NCBI GenBank assembly: GCA_031425195.1
Contig: JANPIX010000026.1
Location: 124,001 to 188,000 of the forward strand
Source: JANPIX01 sp031425195
Lineage (GTDB): Bacteria; Pseudomonadota; Alphaproteobacteria; Rhodobacterales; Rhodobacteraceae
DNA length: 64,000 nt
Direction: 5' to 3'
Shown here in pieces: positions 43,152 to 51,844 of the stretch; position 1 is the stretch's first letter, and the number at the start of each line of letters is the position of its first letter. The notes beneath the pieces were generated by a model. It made no database searches. It had not been told where the DNA came from and was given only the letters and a program-made list of their open reading frames with translations. The translations under genes and the position numbers were made by a program.

Positions 43152-44021
43152 ATGATCTATCGGAATGCGGACGACTGGCAACAGGCCGGGGGCAAACGGG
43201 TGCTGCTGTTTGGCATGTCGGGGCTGGGCAAGACGCATCTTGCGAACCTGCTGCGCGCGGCGGGCGGCTGGTTTCATTACTCCATCGATTACCGCATCGG
43301 CACGCGGTACATGGGGGAATACATTGCCGACAATTTCAAGCGCGAGGCGATGAAGGTGCCCTTGCTGCGCGAACTGCTGATGACGGATTCCGTCTATATC
43401 GCGTCCAACATCACCTTTGACAATCTGGCCCCCCTGTCCACCTATCTGGGCAAACCGGGTGATCCGGGCAAGGGCGGTCTGCCCTTTGCCGAATACCAGC
43501 GGCGGCAGACCCAGCACCGCGATGCGGAAATCGCGGCCCTGATGGACACGGCGCATTTCATCGGCCGTTCGCGCGACATCTATGGCTATGACCATTTCAT
43601 CTGCGACAGTGGCGGGTCGATCTGCGAGGTGGTGAATCCGGACGATCCTTCGGACCCTGTCATGCGGGCCTTGTCGGATAATGCGCTGATGGTGTGGATC
43701 AAGGGGTCTGCCGCGCATACGGAAGAACTGGTCCGCCGGTTTGCCCGCGCGCCAAAGCCGATGTATTATCAGCCCGAATTCCTGACGCGGATGTGGGCCG
43801 AATACCGCGACTTGCATGACCTTGCCGAAGATGCCGTTGATCCTGACGATTTCATCCGCTGGACCTATGCCAAGGCGCTTGACCATCGCCAGCCGCGCTA
43901 TGCCGCCATGGCCAACTGGGGTGTGACGGTCACGGCCGAGGAAGTGGCGGCCCTGACCGACGCCGCAGGCTTTCACGCGCTGATCGGCCGCGCGCTTGAT
44001 CGTAGCACCGAAGCGGCATAG
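43152..44021 (+). CDS. P-loop ATPase of unknown function
   Basis: About 289 residues. A Walker A motif GMSGLGKTH lies at about residues 20-28, directly after the N-terminal strand VLLFGM. A later FICDSGGSICEV may hold a Walker B-like acidic region (about 160-171). The long central stretch, with SIDYRIGTRYMGEYIADN, is strongly polar with many Tyr and Asp residues. I do not recognise the family with confidence; it may be the conserved alphaproteobacterial orphan ATPase annotated only as ATPase. A kinase-like nucleotide handling role is suggested by the small P-loop. It precedes metA by 31 bases and could be co-transcribed with it. ATG at 43152 is preferred over an in-frame start at 43107. Confidence 0.68.
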   Translation: MIYRNADDWQQAGGKRVLLFGMSGLGKTHLANLLRAAGGWFHYSIDYRIGTRYMGEYIADNFKREAMKVPLLRELLMTDSVYIASNITFDNLAPLSTYLGKPGDPGKGGLPFAEYQRRQTQHRDAEIAALMDTAHFIGRSRDIYGYDHFICDSGGSICEVVNPDDPSDPVMRALSDNALMVWIKGSAAHTEELVRRFARAPKPMYYQPEFLTRMWAEYRDLHDLAEDAVDPDDFIRWTYAKALDHRQPRYAAMANWGVTVTAEEVAALTDAAGFHALIGRALDRSTEAA

Positions 44022-44052
44022 AGAGCCTGCTTCACTTTAATCCGAGGTTGCG

Positions 44053-44973
44053 ATGCCCATTACCCTGCCCACCACCCTGCCCGCCTTTGACGTTCTGAGG
44101 AACGAAGGCGTCATGGTGATGTCGCCGGAGCGTGCTGCGTCGCAAGAGATCAGGCCGCTGCGGATTGCGCTGCTGAACCTGATGCCAAAAAAGATCCAGA
44201 CCGAAAACCAGTTTGCGCGGTTGATCGGGGCCACGCCATTGCAGATCGACCTGCATCTGATCCGCATGACGGAACATCAGACCAAGACCACCGCCGCCGA
44301 GCATATGGCCGAATTCTACCGCCCCTTTGCCGATGTGGCAGCGGCGGGTGACAAGTTCGATGGCCTGATCATCACAGGCGCGCCCATCGAACACCTGCCC
44401 TATGAACAGGTCACATATTGGGACGAACTGCGCCGGGTCATGGACTGGACCCAGACCCATGTGCATTCAACCTTTGGCGTGTGCTGGGGCGGGATGGCCA
44501 TGGCCTATCATTTTCATGGCATCCCCAAGCATTTGTTGGCCGCAAAATCATTCGGCTGTTTCCGGCATCGCAATCTGGCCCCTGCACAACCTTTGTTGCG
44601 GGGATTTTCGGATGATTTCGTGATGCCGGTCAGCCGCTGGACCGAACTTCGTCAGGACGATATCGACCGCGCGGGGCTGGAGACGCTGCTGACGTCCGAT
44701 GTTTCAGGCCCCTGTCTGATCAGCGATCCGGGTCACCGCGCCGTCTATATCGTGAACCATCTGGAATACGACAGCGACACGCTGAAACAGGAATATGACC
44801 GCGACGTGGCCAATGGCACGCCGATCAATGTGCCTGCGAATTACTATCCTGATGACAATCCGTTGATGCCGCCGCAGAACCGCTGGCGCAGCCATGCGCA
44901 TCTTCTATATGGCAATTGGATCAACGAAATGTATCAGACCACACCTTATGACATCACGCAGATCGGTGCTTAG
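44053..44973 (+). CDS. metA: Homoserine O-acyltransferase (probably acetyltransferase)
   Basis: 306 residues of the MetA family, acylating homoserine for methionine synthesis. The catalytic Cys is C144 in TFGVCWGGM, and the IVNHLEYDSDTL stretch carries the His/Glu pair. In MetA the residue at E. coli position 111 sets acyl-donor choice: Gly for succinyl-CoA, Glu for acetyl-CoA. Here the aligned residue in GAPIEHL is Glu (E113 by my count), so acetyl-CoA use is predicted. The 31-base gap upstream is too short for a SAM-II riboswitch. It overlaps the next gene by 26 bases. Confidence 0.9.
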   Translation: MPITLPTTLPAFDVLRNEGVMVMSPERAASQEIRPLRIALLNLMPKKIQTENQFARLIGATPLQIDLHLIRMTEHQTKTTAAEHMAEFYRPFADVAAAGDKFDGLIITGAPIEHLPYEQVTYWDELRRVMDWTQTHVHSTFGVCWGGMAMAYHFHGIPKHLLAAKSFGCFRHRNLAPAQPLLRGFSDDFVMPVSRWTELRQDDIDRAGLETLLTSDVSGPCLISDPGHRAVYIVNHLEYDSDTLKQEYDRDVANGTPINVPANYYPDDNPLMPPQNRWRSHAHLLYGNWINEMYQTTPYDITQIGA

Positions 44974-45913
44974 CTACGGGATCAGTGCTGCGGCGGCGCT
45001 GGCCGCAGGTGTGTTCGTGGACAGGCGCGCAAGCGCGAACGAAACCCGCGCCGAGGCGTTGTTTCCGCCTACGGGGCAGATCCTGACGGTGGACCGGTTT
45101 CGTGTGCACGCCCATGTGGAGGGGACGGGGCCGGACCTTGTGATGATCCACGGGGCGAGCGGCAACACGCGGGATTTCACCTTTGATCTGGTCGGCCATC
45201 TGGCACCACGTTATCGCGTCATCGCGTTTGACAGGCCGGGGATGGGACATTCAGACGCGATCGGCGCACCGGGATTGTCACCGCAGGGACAGGCCGCACA
45301 TCTGCAGAAGGCGGCGGCGATGCTGGGCGTCAGGCGGCCCCTGATCTTTGGGCACAGCTATGGGGCAGCAGTGACGCTGGCATGGGCGCTGTCGCAGCCT
45401 GACCCGGCGGCGCTGGTGGTCGTGTCGGGCGCGATGATGCCTTGGAAGGGCCGTGCGCTGGGCTATTGGTACGAAATTGCGCAGACCGGATTGGGTGGGG
45501 CGTTGGCGGTGCCACTGGTGACCGCCGTCAACCCTTTGGACACTGCGCGGGCGGCGATCAATTCGATTGCTGCGCCGGAAGCGGCGCCCGAAGGTTATGC
45601 CGATTATATCGGGTTGCCGCTGATCCTGCGCCGGGAAACCACGCGGGTGAACGCGCGGCAGGTTGGCGCGTTGAAAGGGCACATCATCGACATGCTGCCC
45701 CGTTACCCCGGCATCCGCCAGCCGGTCGAACTGCTTCACGGCACCAGTGACGACGTCACCTACGCATCGGTTCATTCCGAACCGCTGAGCCGGCTTTTAC
45801 CCGATGCAACGCTGACCCTGCTGGAGGGGGCGGGCCACATGGCGCATCACACCCGCCTGCCCGATGTCATCGCCGCGATTGACCGCGCCGCAGCCCGAGG
45901 CGGATTGCGCTGA
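44948..45913 (+). CDS. Alpha/beta hydrolase with twin-arginine-like signal
   Basis: About 321 residues. The N-terminus MTSRRSVLSYGISAAAALAA has a twin-arginine motif (SRRSVL) and a hydrophobic core, so Tat export with a folded enzyme is plausible. The enzyme domain has the oxyanion HGASGNTRD, nucleophile elbow FGHSYGAAVT, acid in HGTSDDVTY and EGAGHMAHH with the catalytic His. It belongs to the broad AB hydrolase-1 group; the substrate is unknown. The start at 44948 lies inside metA (26-base overlap) and should be coupled to it. ppk2 begins 43 bases downstream. Confidence 0.82.
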   Translation: MTSRRSVLSYGISAAAALAAGVFVDRRASANETRAEALFPPTGQILTVDRFRVHAHVEGTGPDLVMIHGASGNTRDFTFDLVGHLAPRYRVIAFDRPGMGHSDAIGAPGLSPQGQAAHLQKAAAMLGVRRPLIFGHSYGAAVTLAWALSQPDPAALVVVSGAMMPWKGRALGYWYEIAQTGLGGALAVPLVTAVNPLDTARAAINSIAAPEAAPEGYADYIGLPLILRRETTRVNARQVGALKGHIIDMLPRYPGIRQPVELLHGTSDDVTYASVHSEPLSRLLPDATLTLLEGAGHMAHHTRLPDVIAAIDRAAARGGLR

Positions 45914-45956
45914 CACCGCCAATCGCCATACTGGACCAAGCATCAGGAGGCCCAGC

Positions 45957-46829
45957 ATGACCCTTCCGTTTGATGGCGCGATCAGCGCCTATTTTCACAC
46001 CGGTTGTCCCAAGGACGTTCGGCGTACCATCGAAAAGGGTACCAGCGATTCCGTGCTGAACCCCGACTACCCCTACCGCGAAGAAATGAAGCGCAAGGAT
46101 TATGACGCGCAGATGGAGGCGCTTCAGATTCAACTGGCGCGTCTTCAGGCGGACGTGCGCGCCACGGGCAAGCGTGTCGTCGTGGTGTTCGAAGGGCGCG
46201 ATGCGGCGGGCAAGGGCGGGGCCATCGAAGTAATCCGCGAAAACATGAACCCGCGCGCCGCCACCATCGTGGCCCTGTCCAAACCATCGGACCGGGAAGC
46301 GGCGCAATGGTATTTCCAACGCTACATCGACTGGCTGCCCGCGCGGGGCGAAATCGCCCTGTTCGACCGAAGCTGGTACAATCGCGGCATTGTCGAACAC
46401 GTGTTCGGCTTTTGTACCCCCGAGCAACGCGAACATTTCTTCAAGCAATTGCCGTCCTTTGAAAACATGATCGTGGACGAAGGCATCACGCTGATCAAAC
46501 TTTGGCTCGAGGTTGGACGTGCCGAACAGCTCAAGCGGTTTCTGGACCGCGAGCAAGACCCCCTGAAGCAATGGAAGCTGAGCCAGATCGACATTGATGG
46601 GCTTGCCAAGTGGGATGAATACACCGCCGCCATTGGTGAAACCCTGAAACGCAGCGATACGAAATCTGCGCCCTGGACAGTCATTCTGGCCGATGACAAA
46701 CGCCGCGCGCGCATTGCCGCCATTCAAACTGTCCTGCTGGCGGTTGACTACAAAGGCAAGGACAAGGACGTGATCCGCAAGCACGACCCCCGGATCACCG
46801 GCGGGCCGAAGATCAGGAAGGAAAAGTGA
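45957..46829 (+). CDS. ppk2: Polyphosphate kinase 2
   Basis: About 290 residues, single PPK2 domain, which uses polyphosphate to phosphorylate ADP/GDP (class I) or nucleoside monophosphates. The Walker A FEGRDAAGKGGAI is at about residues 80-92, the Walker B-like FDRSWYNRG at about 138-146, and the lid motif DREQDPLKQWKLSQID at about 198-213. A single-domain enzyme of this length fits the class I short form. The ATG at 45957 follows an AGGAGG ribosome site. It overlaps the TetR gene by 4 bases (GTGA), so the two form an operon. Confidence 0.93.
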   Translation: MTLPFDGAISAYFHTGCPKDVRRTIEKGTSDSVLNPDYPYREEMKRKDYDAQMEALQIQLARLQADVRATGKRVVVVFEGRDAAGKGGAIEVIRENMNPRAATIVALSKPSDREAAQWYFQRYIDWLPARGEIALFDRSWYNRGIVEHVFGFCTPEQREHFFKQLPSFENMIVDEGITLIKLWLEVGRAEQLKRFLDREQDPLKQWKLSQIDIDGLAKWDEYTAAIGETLKRSDTKSAPWTVILADDKRRARIAAIQTVLLAVDYKGKDKDVIRKHDPRITGGPKIRKEK

Positions 46830-47440
46830 AGCGCGGGTATCACCATGGAAACCTGCGACAGGCGCTTGTCGATGCCGCACTTGGGCTGATCGCGGAAAAG
46901 GGACCGCAGGGGTTTACCTTGTCGGAAGCGGCCAAGGCGGCCGATGTGACGCCTGCGGCCCTTTACCGGCATTTCGCGGGGCGGGACGACCTGTTGGCCG
47001 AAGTGGCGCGTCAGGGATATGAAGTGTTCGCGGCCCTGCTTGATTACGCCTATAACGATGGCAAACCAACAGCGCTTGCCGCGTTCGAGGCGACGGGCCG
47101 CGCCTATCTTGCCTTTGCGCGAAAATATCCGGGGCATTACATGGCGATGTTTGAATCCGCGATCAGCCTGAACGCCTATCCTGATCTGGCGCAGGTGGCG
47201 GGGCGGGCCCGTGCGGTGCTTGAACGCGCGGCGGGGAGCCTGTCAGAGCATCTGCCCGCAGACAAACGACCCCCTGCGTCGATGTTTTCCGCGCATATCT
47301 GGGCGATGAGCCACGGGGTTGTCGAACTTTTCACCCGTGGCAAACCCGGCGCGCAGGCACCGTTTTCTGCCGAAGATCTGCTGGAAACCGGCATAGGGAT
47401 CTATCTGCGCGGGCTTGGTCTGCTGCCGCCTGACCGTTAG
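46826..47440 (+). CDS. TetR/AcrR family regulator
   Basis: 204 residues. The helix-turn-helix is at about residues 8-50: HHGNLRQALVDAALGLIAEK, then LSEAAKAADVTPAALYRHFA. The C-terminal ligand domain is of the WHG type. The start is a GTG overlapping the ppk2 stop. Co-expression with ppk2 suggests a link to phosphate or energy status, but the target genes are not evident. Its stop (TAG at 47438-47440) overlaps the stop of the convergent KpsS-like gene by 4 bases. Confidence 0.87.
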   Translation: MKRGYHHGNLRQALVDAALGLIAEKGPQGFTLSEAAKAADVTPAALYRHFAGRDDLLAEVARQGYEVFAALLDYAYNDGKPTALAAFEATGRAYLAFARKYPGHYMAMFESAISLNAYPDLAQVAGRARAVLERAAGSLSEHLPADKRPPASMFSAHIWAMSHGVVELFTRGKPGAQAPFSAEDLLETGIGIYLRGLGLLPPDR

Positions 47441-48465
47441 GCAAACCCCAATGCCAGCGGGTCGGCCCAGGCAAACCCCTTGCGATGCAGGCGCGACAGG
47501 GCGCGGGGCAATCCTGCGGGGCCGTCTTCGACACATTCATCCTGAAGAAACCACGTCAGATACCTGTCATGGTCCCACTTTCGCGCAATGGCGGCTGCGA
47601 TGGCTTCGGCCATGCGGCTGGCATCGGTCAGTGTGATGGCGTTGTGATGAAAGTCGGTCTGTCCGCAAAGAACGGCGGGCACGTGGTGCAGGAACCCTTC
47701 AAAACAGCAGGCCGATGTCACGGAAATGGCGCAGGCAGCGTTGGCCAACAGATCATGCAGGCTGGCGTCGGTGACAGTCACGCCGCGGGCAGGGTCGTGC
47801 AGGGCGGCCAGATGGGCCAGTTCTGCGGGGCTGTTGGCAGGATGCGGTTTGATATAGACCGTCCTGCCCCCGCGCGCCGCGATTACGGCATTCAGCATTT
47901 GCGGCACGCTGAGGTGATGGGCGTGCCACCGTGGCGGTGCGAAATCCTGTGCGAAGACTGCAAGACAACCGGGTTCCACCGGAAACGCGCCGCGGGGCGA
48001 CTGTTTGAGTTTGGAGGCGTTGCGCGTGACGAACTGATCACGCAGGCGGTCGGCAAACCACTTGGCGCGCGCGGGCGTCACAAGGGCGGGGTCGAAAGAC
48101 TTGAGGCGGATGGATGAATTGTTGCGGGTGCCGGTTTCTTCGAAATAGGCATGACCGCGCAGATAGGCCGGGACGGAATGAAAGGCGTTTACCGTGTACA
48201 GCGCGCGGTCGGCCAGGAACAGACGCAGATGAAAAGCTTCGCGCGCGAATTCGGGGTTGGCATGGGGTTCGCCCACAAGTTCCACCTTCACGCCGGCGGC
48301 CAAGGCGTATCTGGCCAAAAGCTCCACCAGTTTCAGACGGCCCGCGACAACGGACTGCAGCGCCTGAGGGCGGCCAAAGATGAACATGGTGGGGGGCAAA
48401 ACGGCGGTGTCAGTTGCCCGCATCCATTTGACATCACGGATGTTATCGGCCGAGAGCGTCACCAA
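47437..48465 (-). CDS. Capsule polysaccharide (KpsS/KpsC-like) glycosyltransferase homologue
   Basis: 342 residues. The C-terminal half carries VYIKPHPANS (about 205-214), SVTSACCFEGFLHHVPAVLCG (about 246-266) and QTDFHHNAITLTD (about 267-279), patterns seen in Kdo transferases of the capsule_synth family. The N-terminal 190 residues are less distinctive. It lies 6 bases after potA on the same strand, so it is the terminal gene of the polyamine-type transport operon, not in a capsule cluster. Kdo transfer to a lipid anchor is possible. A separate kps cluster lies 10 kb away. Confidence 0.6.
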   Translation of the reverse strand: MVTLSADNIRDVKWMRATDTAVLPPTMFIFGRPQALQSVVAGRLKLVELLARYALAAGVKVELVGEPHANPEFAREAFHLRLFLADRALYTVNAFHSVPAYLRGHAYFEETGTRNNSSIRLKSFDPALVTPARAKWFADRLRDQFVTRNASKLKQSPRGAFPVEPGCLAVFAQDFAPPRWHAHHLSVPQMLNAVIAARGGRTVYIKPHPANSPAELAHLAALHDPARGVTVTDASLHDLLANAACAISVTSACCFEGFLHHVPAVLCGQTDFHHNAITLTDASRMAEAIAAAIARKWDHDRYLTWFLQDECVEDGPAGLPRALSRLHRKGFAWADPLALGFA

Positions 48466-48471
48466 GCCCGC

Positions 48472-49569
48472 TTATCGGAACAGAACGAGCGCACCGGGCG
48501 ACCAGGCAACCCGCGCCCGCGTGCCGATATCCAGAACAGGGCGGCCGAAAACATTGCGCATTGATATCCGCACCGCGGCTTCGGTACCGTCCAGCCGCAT
48601 GTCGTAATAAGTCATGTCGCCGTAATAGACGACCTCTTCGATGGTGGCCATGCTGTCGCGGTCCACCGGGGTTTGACCATCGAACAGGATGGTGAGTGTT
48701 TCGGGACGAAAGCCGATGGCGGCCCCGTCGCCGCCTGCCGCAACACTGACCTGATCAGGTTTGAGCGAGACGCGGCCAAAACCCTTGGCGTCCACCTCTA
48801 CCGCCTCGGCGGTTTCGGACAGGACAGTGGCGGGCAGGAAGTTCATCGTGCCGATGAAGTTGGCTACTTTACGACTGTTAGGCCGCCGGTACAGGGTTTC
48901 AGGATCGGCAAGTTGCGCAATTTCACCTTCGAACATCACGGCGATGCGGTCAGACATCACCAGCGCCTCTTCCTGGTCATGCGTCACAAGGATGAAGGTG
49001 ATGCCCACCTGCCGCTGCAGGCGGATCAGTTCGACCTGCATCAATTCGCGCATCTTCTTGTCGAGCGCGGAAAGTGGTTCGTCGAGCAGCAGGACCTTCG
49101 GTTTCAGGATCAGCGCGCGGGCAAGCGCCACCCGCTGACGCTGGCCACCCGACAGCGCATGTGCGGCACGCTTGCCATAGCCCGCAAGGCCCACCATTTC
49201 CAACGCCTCGATGACGGCCTTGGCCTTTTCGTCGCGCGGACGTGGGTCTTTTCGCAGGCCAAAGCCCACGTTTTCTTCCACCGTCAGATGGGGAAAGATC
49301 GCATAGGACTGAAACACCATGTTGGTCGGGCGCACGTTGGCCGCGACATTTGCCATATCCTTGCCGTCGATCATCACCACACCAGACGAGATATCCTCGA
49401 ACCCGGCGATGGTGCGCAGCAGTGTGGTCTTGCCGCAGCCTGACGGCCCCAGCAGCGAAAAGAATTCACCCGCCTTGATCGTGGCCGTGATGCCGCGCAG
49501 CGCGTGATAGTCGCCGTAGTATTTGTGAACGTCCTTGAACTCGATCATCACTGGTTTGTCAGACGTCAC
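48472..49569 (-). CDS. potA: Polyamine-type ABC transporter ATP-binding protein
   Basis: 365 residues, about 75% ABC domain plus a C-terminal TOBE-type regulatory domain. Walker A GPSGCGKTT (about 38-46), signature LSGGQRQRVALARAL (about 138-152), Walker B VLLLDEPLSALD (about 156-167) and the H-loop in FILVTHDQEEAL are all complete. The best matches in memory are PotA-type spermidine/putrescine importers. The start is GTG, overlapping potC by 4 bases. Substrate is inferred from family only since no binding protein is present in the window. Confidence 0.85.
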   Translation of the reverse strand: MTSDKPVMIEFKDVHKYYGDYHALRGITATIKAGEFFSLLGPSGCGKTTLLRTIAGFEDISSGVVMIDGKDMANVAANVRPTNMVFQSYAIFPHLTVEENVGFGLRKDPRPRDEKAKAVIEALEMVGLAGYGKRAAHALSGGQRQRVALARALILKPKVLLLDEPLSALDKKMRELMQVELIRLQRQVGITFILVTHDQEEALVMSDRIAVMFEGEIAQLADPETLYRRPNSRKVANFIGTMNFLPATVLSETAEAVEVDAKGFGRVSLKPDQVSVAAGGDGAAIGFRPETLTILFDGQTPVDRDSMATIEEVVYYGDMTYYDMRLDGTEAAVRISMRNVFGRPVLDIGTRARVAWSPGALVLFR

Positions 49570-50372
49570 AGGAAGCCTCCGGTATCCTTGGCGCCGGTGC
49601 GGGCAAGACCCCGGCGGCGGAAATATTCGGCGGTGATCAACAGGGTGATCGACACGCAGACAAGCACGGTGCCAAGCGCCATCATGGATGGCACGCGGGC
49701 GGGGAAACGGAAGTTCCCGAAGATGTAGACCGACAGGATCGCCTCACCCGACCCAAGGAAGTTGGCGATGATGAATTCATCGATACTGATGGTGAAACAG
49801 ATGAGGAAGGACGACAGGATGCCCGGCATGACAAGCGGCAGGATGATAAGCCGGAACGTCGATGCCGCGGTTTCGCCAAGGTCATAGGCGGCCTCTTCCA
49901 GAGACCGGTCAAGCGACTGGAACGCCGATGTCAGGATGGCGACGGCAAATGGCGTGCAGATCAGGATGTGCCCGAGGATGATCGTCCAGATCGACAGGGA
50001 CACCCCCATGGCCAAAAGGACCGTCAGCAAGGCCATGGCGACGATCATTTCCGGCAGGACCAGCGGCACCATGATCAGCCCCATAACCGCCGCCTTCCCG
50101 CCGAACTTGTATCGCACCGAGGCACGGGCCGCGAAGATACCAAGGATTGTAGAGATGCTGGCCGTGACAAAGGCGATGGTCAGACTGTTCTTGAGCGCCA
50201 CGCCCAGCTGGCTGTCATTCCACATCTGCCCGAACCATTCTGTGGTGAAGCCCGACAGGGGAAACGACACCACTTTGCTGTCATTGAAGGCAAAGATCGG
50301 CAAAAGGATGATCGGCGCATACAGAAAGGCAAGGTAGACGATCGCATAGGTTCGCAGCACCGGGGCCTTCAT
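49566..50372 (-). CDS. potC: Polyamine-type ABC transporter permease (PotC-like)
   Basis: 268 residues with about six membrane helices. The ABC permease EAA loop is visible at EEAAYDLGETAASTFRLI (about 158-175), followed by LPLVMPGILSSFL. The N-terminus YAIVYLAFLYAPIILLPIFAF is the PotC-type helix 1. The ATG overlaps potB by 4 bases (ATGA), and its own stop overlaps potA. Pairing with PotB as a heterodimeric inner-membrane pore is expected. Confidence 0.87.
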   Translation of the reverse strand: MKAPVLRTYAIVYLAFLYAPIILLPIFAFNDSKVVSFPLSGFTTEWFGQMWNDSQLGVALKNSLTIAFVTASISTILGIFAARASVRYKFGGKAAVMGLIMVPLVLPEMIVAMALLTVLLAMGVSLSIWTIILGHILICTPFAVAILTSAFQSLDRSLEEAAYDLGETAASTFRLIILPLVMPGILSSFLICFTISIDEFIIANFLGSGEAILSVYIFGNFRFPARVPSMMALGTVLVCVSITLLITAEYFRRRGLARTGAKDTGGFL

Positions 50373-51253
50373 TTGCGCTCTCCCAGAAAGCGGCGGTTCA
50401 GCAGAACGAAGATGATGCTGACCGCCGCCACGATGAACATGGCCGTCATGGCGATGGCTGAACCCACCCCCTGATCCCGTTGCTTGAGCATCTGGCTTTC
50501 GATCATGTTGGCAATCATCGGCACCTTGCCGCCGCCGATCAGTTCGGGGGTAACATAGTCACCCACTGTCGGGATGAACACGATCAGCACCGCCGCAATC
50601 ACCCCCGGCATGGTGAGCGGCAGTGTCACGCGCAGAAAAGTGGCAAATCGGGATTCGCCCAGATCCTGTCCCGCCTCCAGCAGGGATCTGTCCACCTTTT
50701 CCAGCGCCACGAAAATCGGCAGGATTGCGAACGGGGCATAGGCATGTGCCAACGTGATGACGATGGCGGCCACCCCGTTTGACAGGATGTTGAGCGGTTC
50801 GGACATGATCCCAAGGCCGATGAGGGTGCTGTCGACAACGCCATCATAGCCAAGGATCACCCGCCAAAGGGACACGCGAATGACGTAAGACGTCCAGAAC
50901 GGAATGGTGATCAGGAACAGCCAAAGTGCCTTGCGCGACGGCGAAACATGAAAACTGACGAAATAGGCGATGGGATAGGCCAGCAAGACCGTCACAAGTG
51001 TCACCGTCATCGACACCCAAAGCGACCGCATCATGATCGCCTGATAAATGCGCCCGCCCCACACCTCGGAATAGTTGGCAAGTGTGAACGGAGTGGAGAT
51101 GTTGCCGCCGATTGAAGTCATGAACGAAAAGGCAAGGACCGTCGCCATCGGGGCTGCCAGAAGCAGGATGGCGTAAATCCCGGGTGGGCTGACCATAAGA
51201 TAACCGGACGCCGCTTCGGACCTGCGAAATCGCTGCCAGGCGGACCCACTCAT
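50369..51253 (-). CDS. potB: Polyamine-type ABC transporter permease (PotB-like)
   Basis: About 294 residues with about six helices, the first at about 24-44 (PPGIYAILLLAAPMATVLAF). The EAA loop is LLEAGQDLGESRFATFLRV (about 193-211) with LPLTMPGVIAAVL. The ATG at 51253 (MSGSAWQRFRR) is preceded by a GGGGAG ribosome site. A longer in-frame start at 51403 would add about 50 residues and run through the 27-base palindrome, so it is rejected. It is the promoter-proximal gene of potB-potC-potA; a substrate-binding lipoprotein (potD/potF) is missing nearby. Confidence 0.86.
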   Translation of the reverse strand: MSGSAWQRFRRSEAASGYLMVSPPGIYAILLLAAPMATVLAFSFMTSIGGNISTPFTLANYSEVWGGRIYQAIMMRSLWVSMTVTLVTVLLAYPIAYFVSFHVSPSRKALWLFLITIPFWTSYVIRVSLWRVILGYDGVVDSTLIGLGIMSEPLNILSNGVAAIVITLAHAYAPFAILPIFVALEKVDRSLLEAGQDLGESRFATFLRVTLPLTMPGVIAAVLIVFIPTVGDYVTPELIGGGKVPMIANMIESQMLKQRDQGVGSAIAMTAMFIVAAVSIIFVLLNRRFLGERK

Positions 51254-51375
51254 CTTGACGCTCCCCGGACCACACTTCATCTGCCGTGTCAGTTTAGTGG
51301 CACAGCCAAGCCGTTCTGAAAAGAGGGCAAACGACTGTAGCAGGCCACTGGAAGCCCAGAATGTGAAAGTATGAG

Positions 51376-51402
51376 TGGTCAACCCCTTGAAAGGATTGAC
51401 CA
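51376..51402. promoter_or_regulatory. 27-base imperfect palindrome upstream of the pot operon
   Basis: Arms TGGTCAA (51376-51382) and TTGACCA (51396-51402) are exact 7-base inverted repeats. The inner part has further paired bases, so only 2 of the 13 symmetric positions mismatch. It lies 123 bases before potB and about 63 bases past the small orphan ORF stop. It also contains TTGACC, a possible -35 element read leftward. An operator for a dimeric regulator is the simplest reading; the nearest candidate is the MocR protein, but other regulators are equally possible. The remaining bases between 51254 and 51464 show no gene. Confidence 0.6.
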
Positions 51403-51464
51403 AAAGATATGATCATTTATTGGGCAAACCAGGTTTGATGCGGTGGGATGCGCCGGATACGCTT

Positions 51465-51725
51465 CTAGCCCGCGACCCGCTCTACCGCGATCGCCCGCTT
51501 CTTCAATTCATCATACAGGGCTGGCACAACGCGCAGGGCACCGACCGCGACGCGCAAGGCGTCTGACAGGCGGTCTTCACTTACAGTATCGGTGTCGACC
51601 CGCCAGATGATCCGCCGTGCCACGCCGTCGTCATAGACGATTTCGGTGGCTCCTGTCCGGTTGGTTCGCATAGCAAGAAAATCGGCACCCCCGTGGGGCG
51701 CATGAAACGCGGCCTGATATCCCAT
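51465..51725 (-). CDS. Hypothetical 86-residue protein
   Basis: Small ORF starting MGYQAAFHAPHGGADFLAM and ending VERVAG. It is mildly acidic to neutral with one possible helical stretch (DALRVAVGALRVVPALYDEL) and no cysteine, no signal peptide and no transmembrane segment. I do not recognise it. It shares orientation with the pot operon and the MocR gene, lying between them. G/C at third positions looks like coding sequence, but the gene is not proven. Confidence 0.4.
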   Translation of the reverse strand: MGYQAAFHAPHGGADFLAMRTNRTGATEIVYDDGVARRIIWRVDTDTVSEDRLSDALRVAVGALRVVPALYDELKKRAIAVERVAG

Positions 51726-51844
51726 TTTGGGTTCTCTTTTTTATTTTATGGTTCTGCTCGGCGTTCAGTGTCGATCACGCGGCCCCCTTGGGTCAATCAC
51801 CCCCGCGGACAATTCCTTGTGAGTTGCGCCCATCGTGCAACAGA

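Noticed and set aside
44022..44052. Possible SAM-II riboswitch before metA
   Set aside because: Only 31 bases separate the ATPase stop from metA, too short for the roughly 50-base aptamer and its expression platform.
51254..51403. 50-residue N-terminal extension of PotB
   Set aside because: The extension lacks membrane-protein character and runs through the palindrome; a good ribosome site supports the ATG at 51253.
51375..51566. Short rightward frame starting GTG GTC AAC CCC, matching a leftward start of nearly the same residues
   Set aside because: Both frames begin inside the same 27-base palindrome, which is why their first residues look alike; the palindrome is a DNA element, not a duplicated gene.
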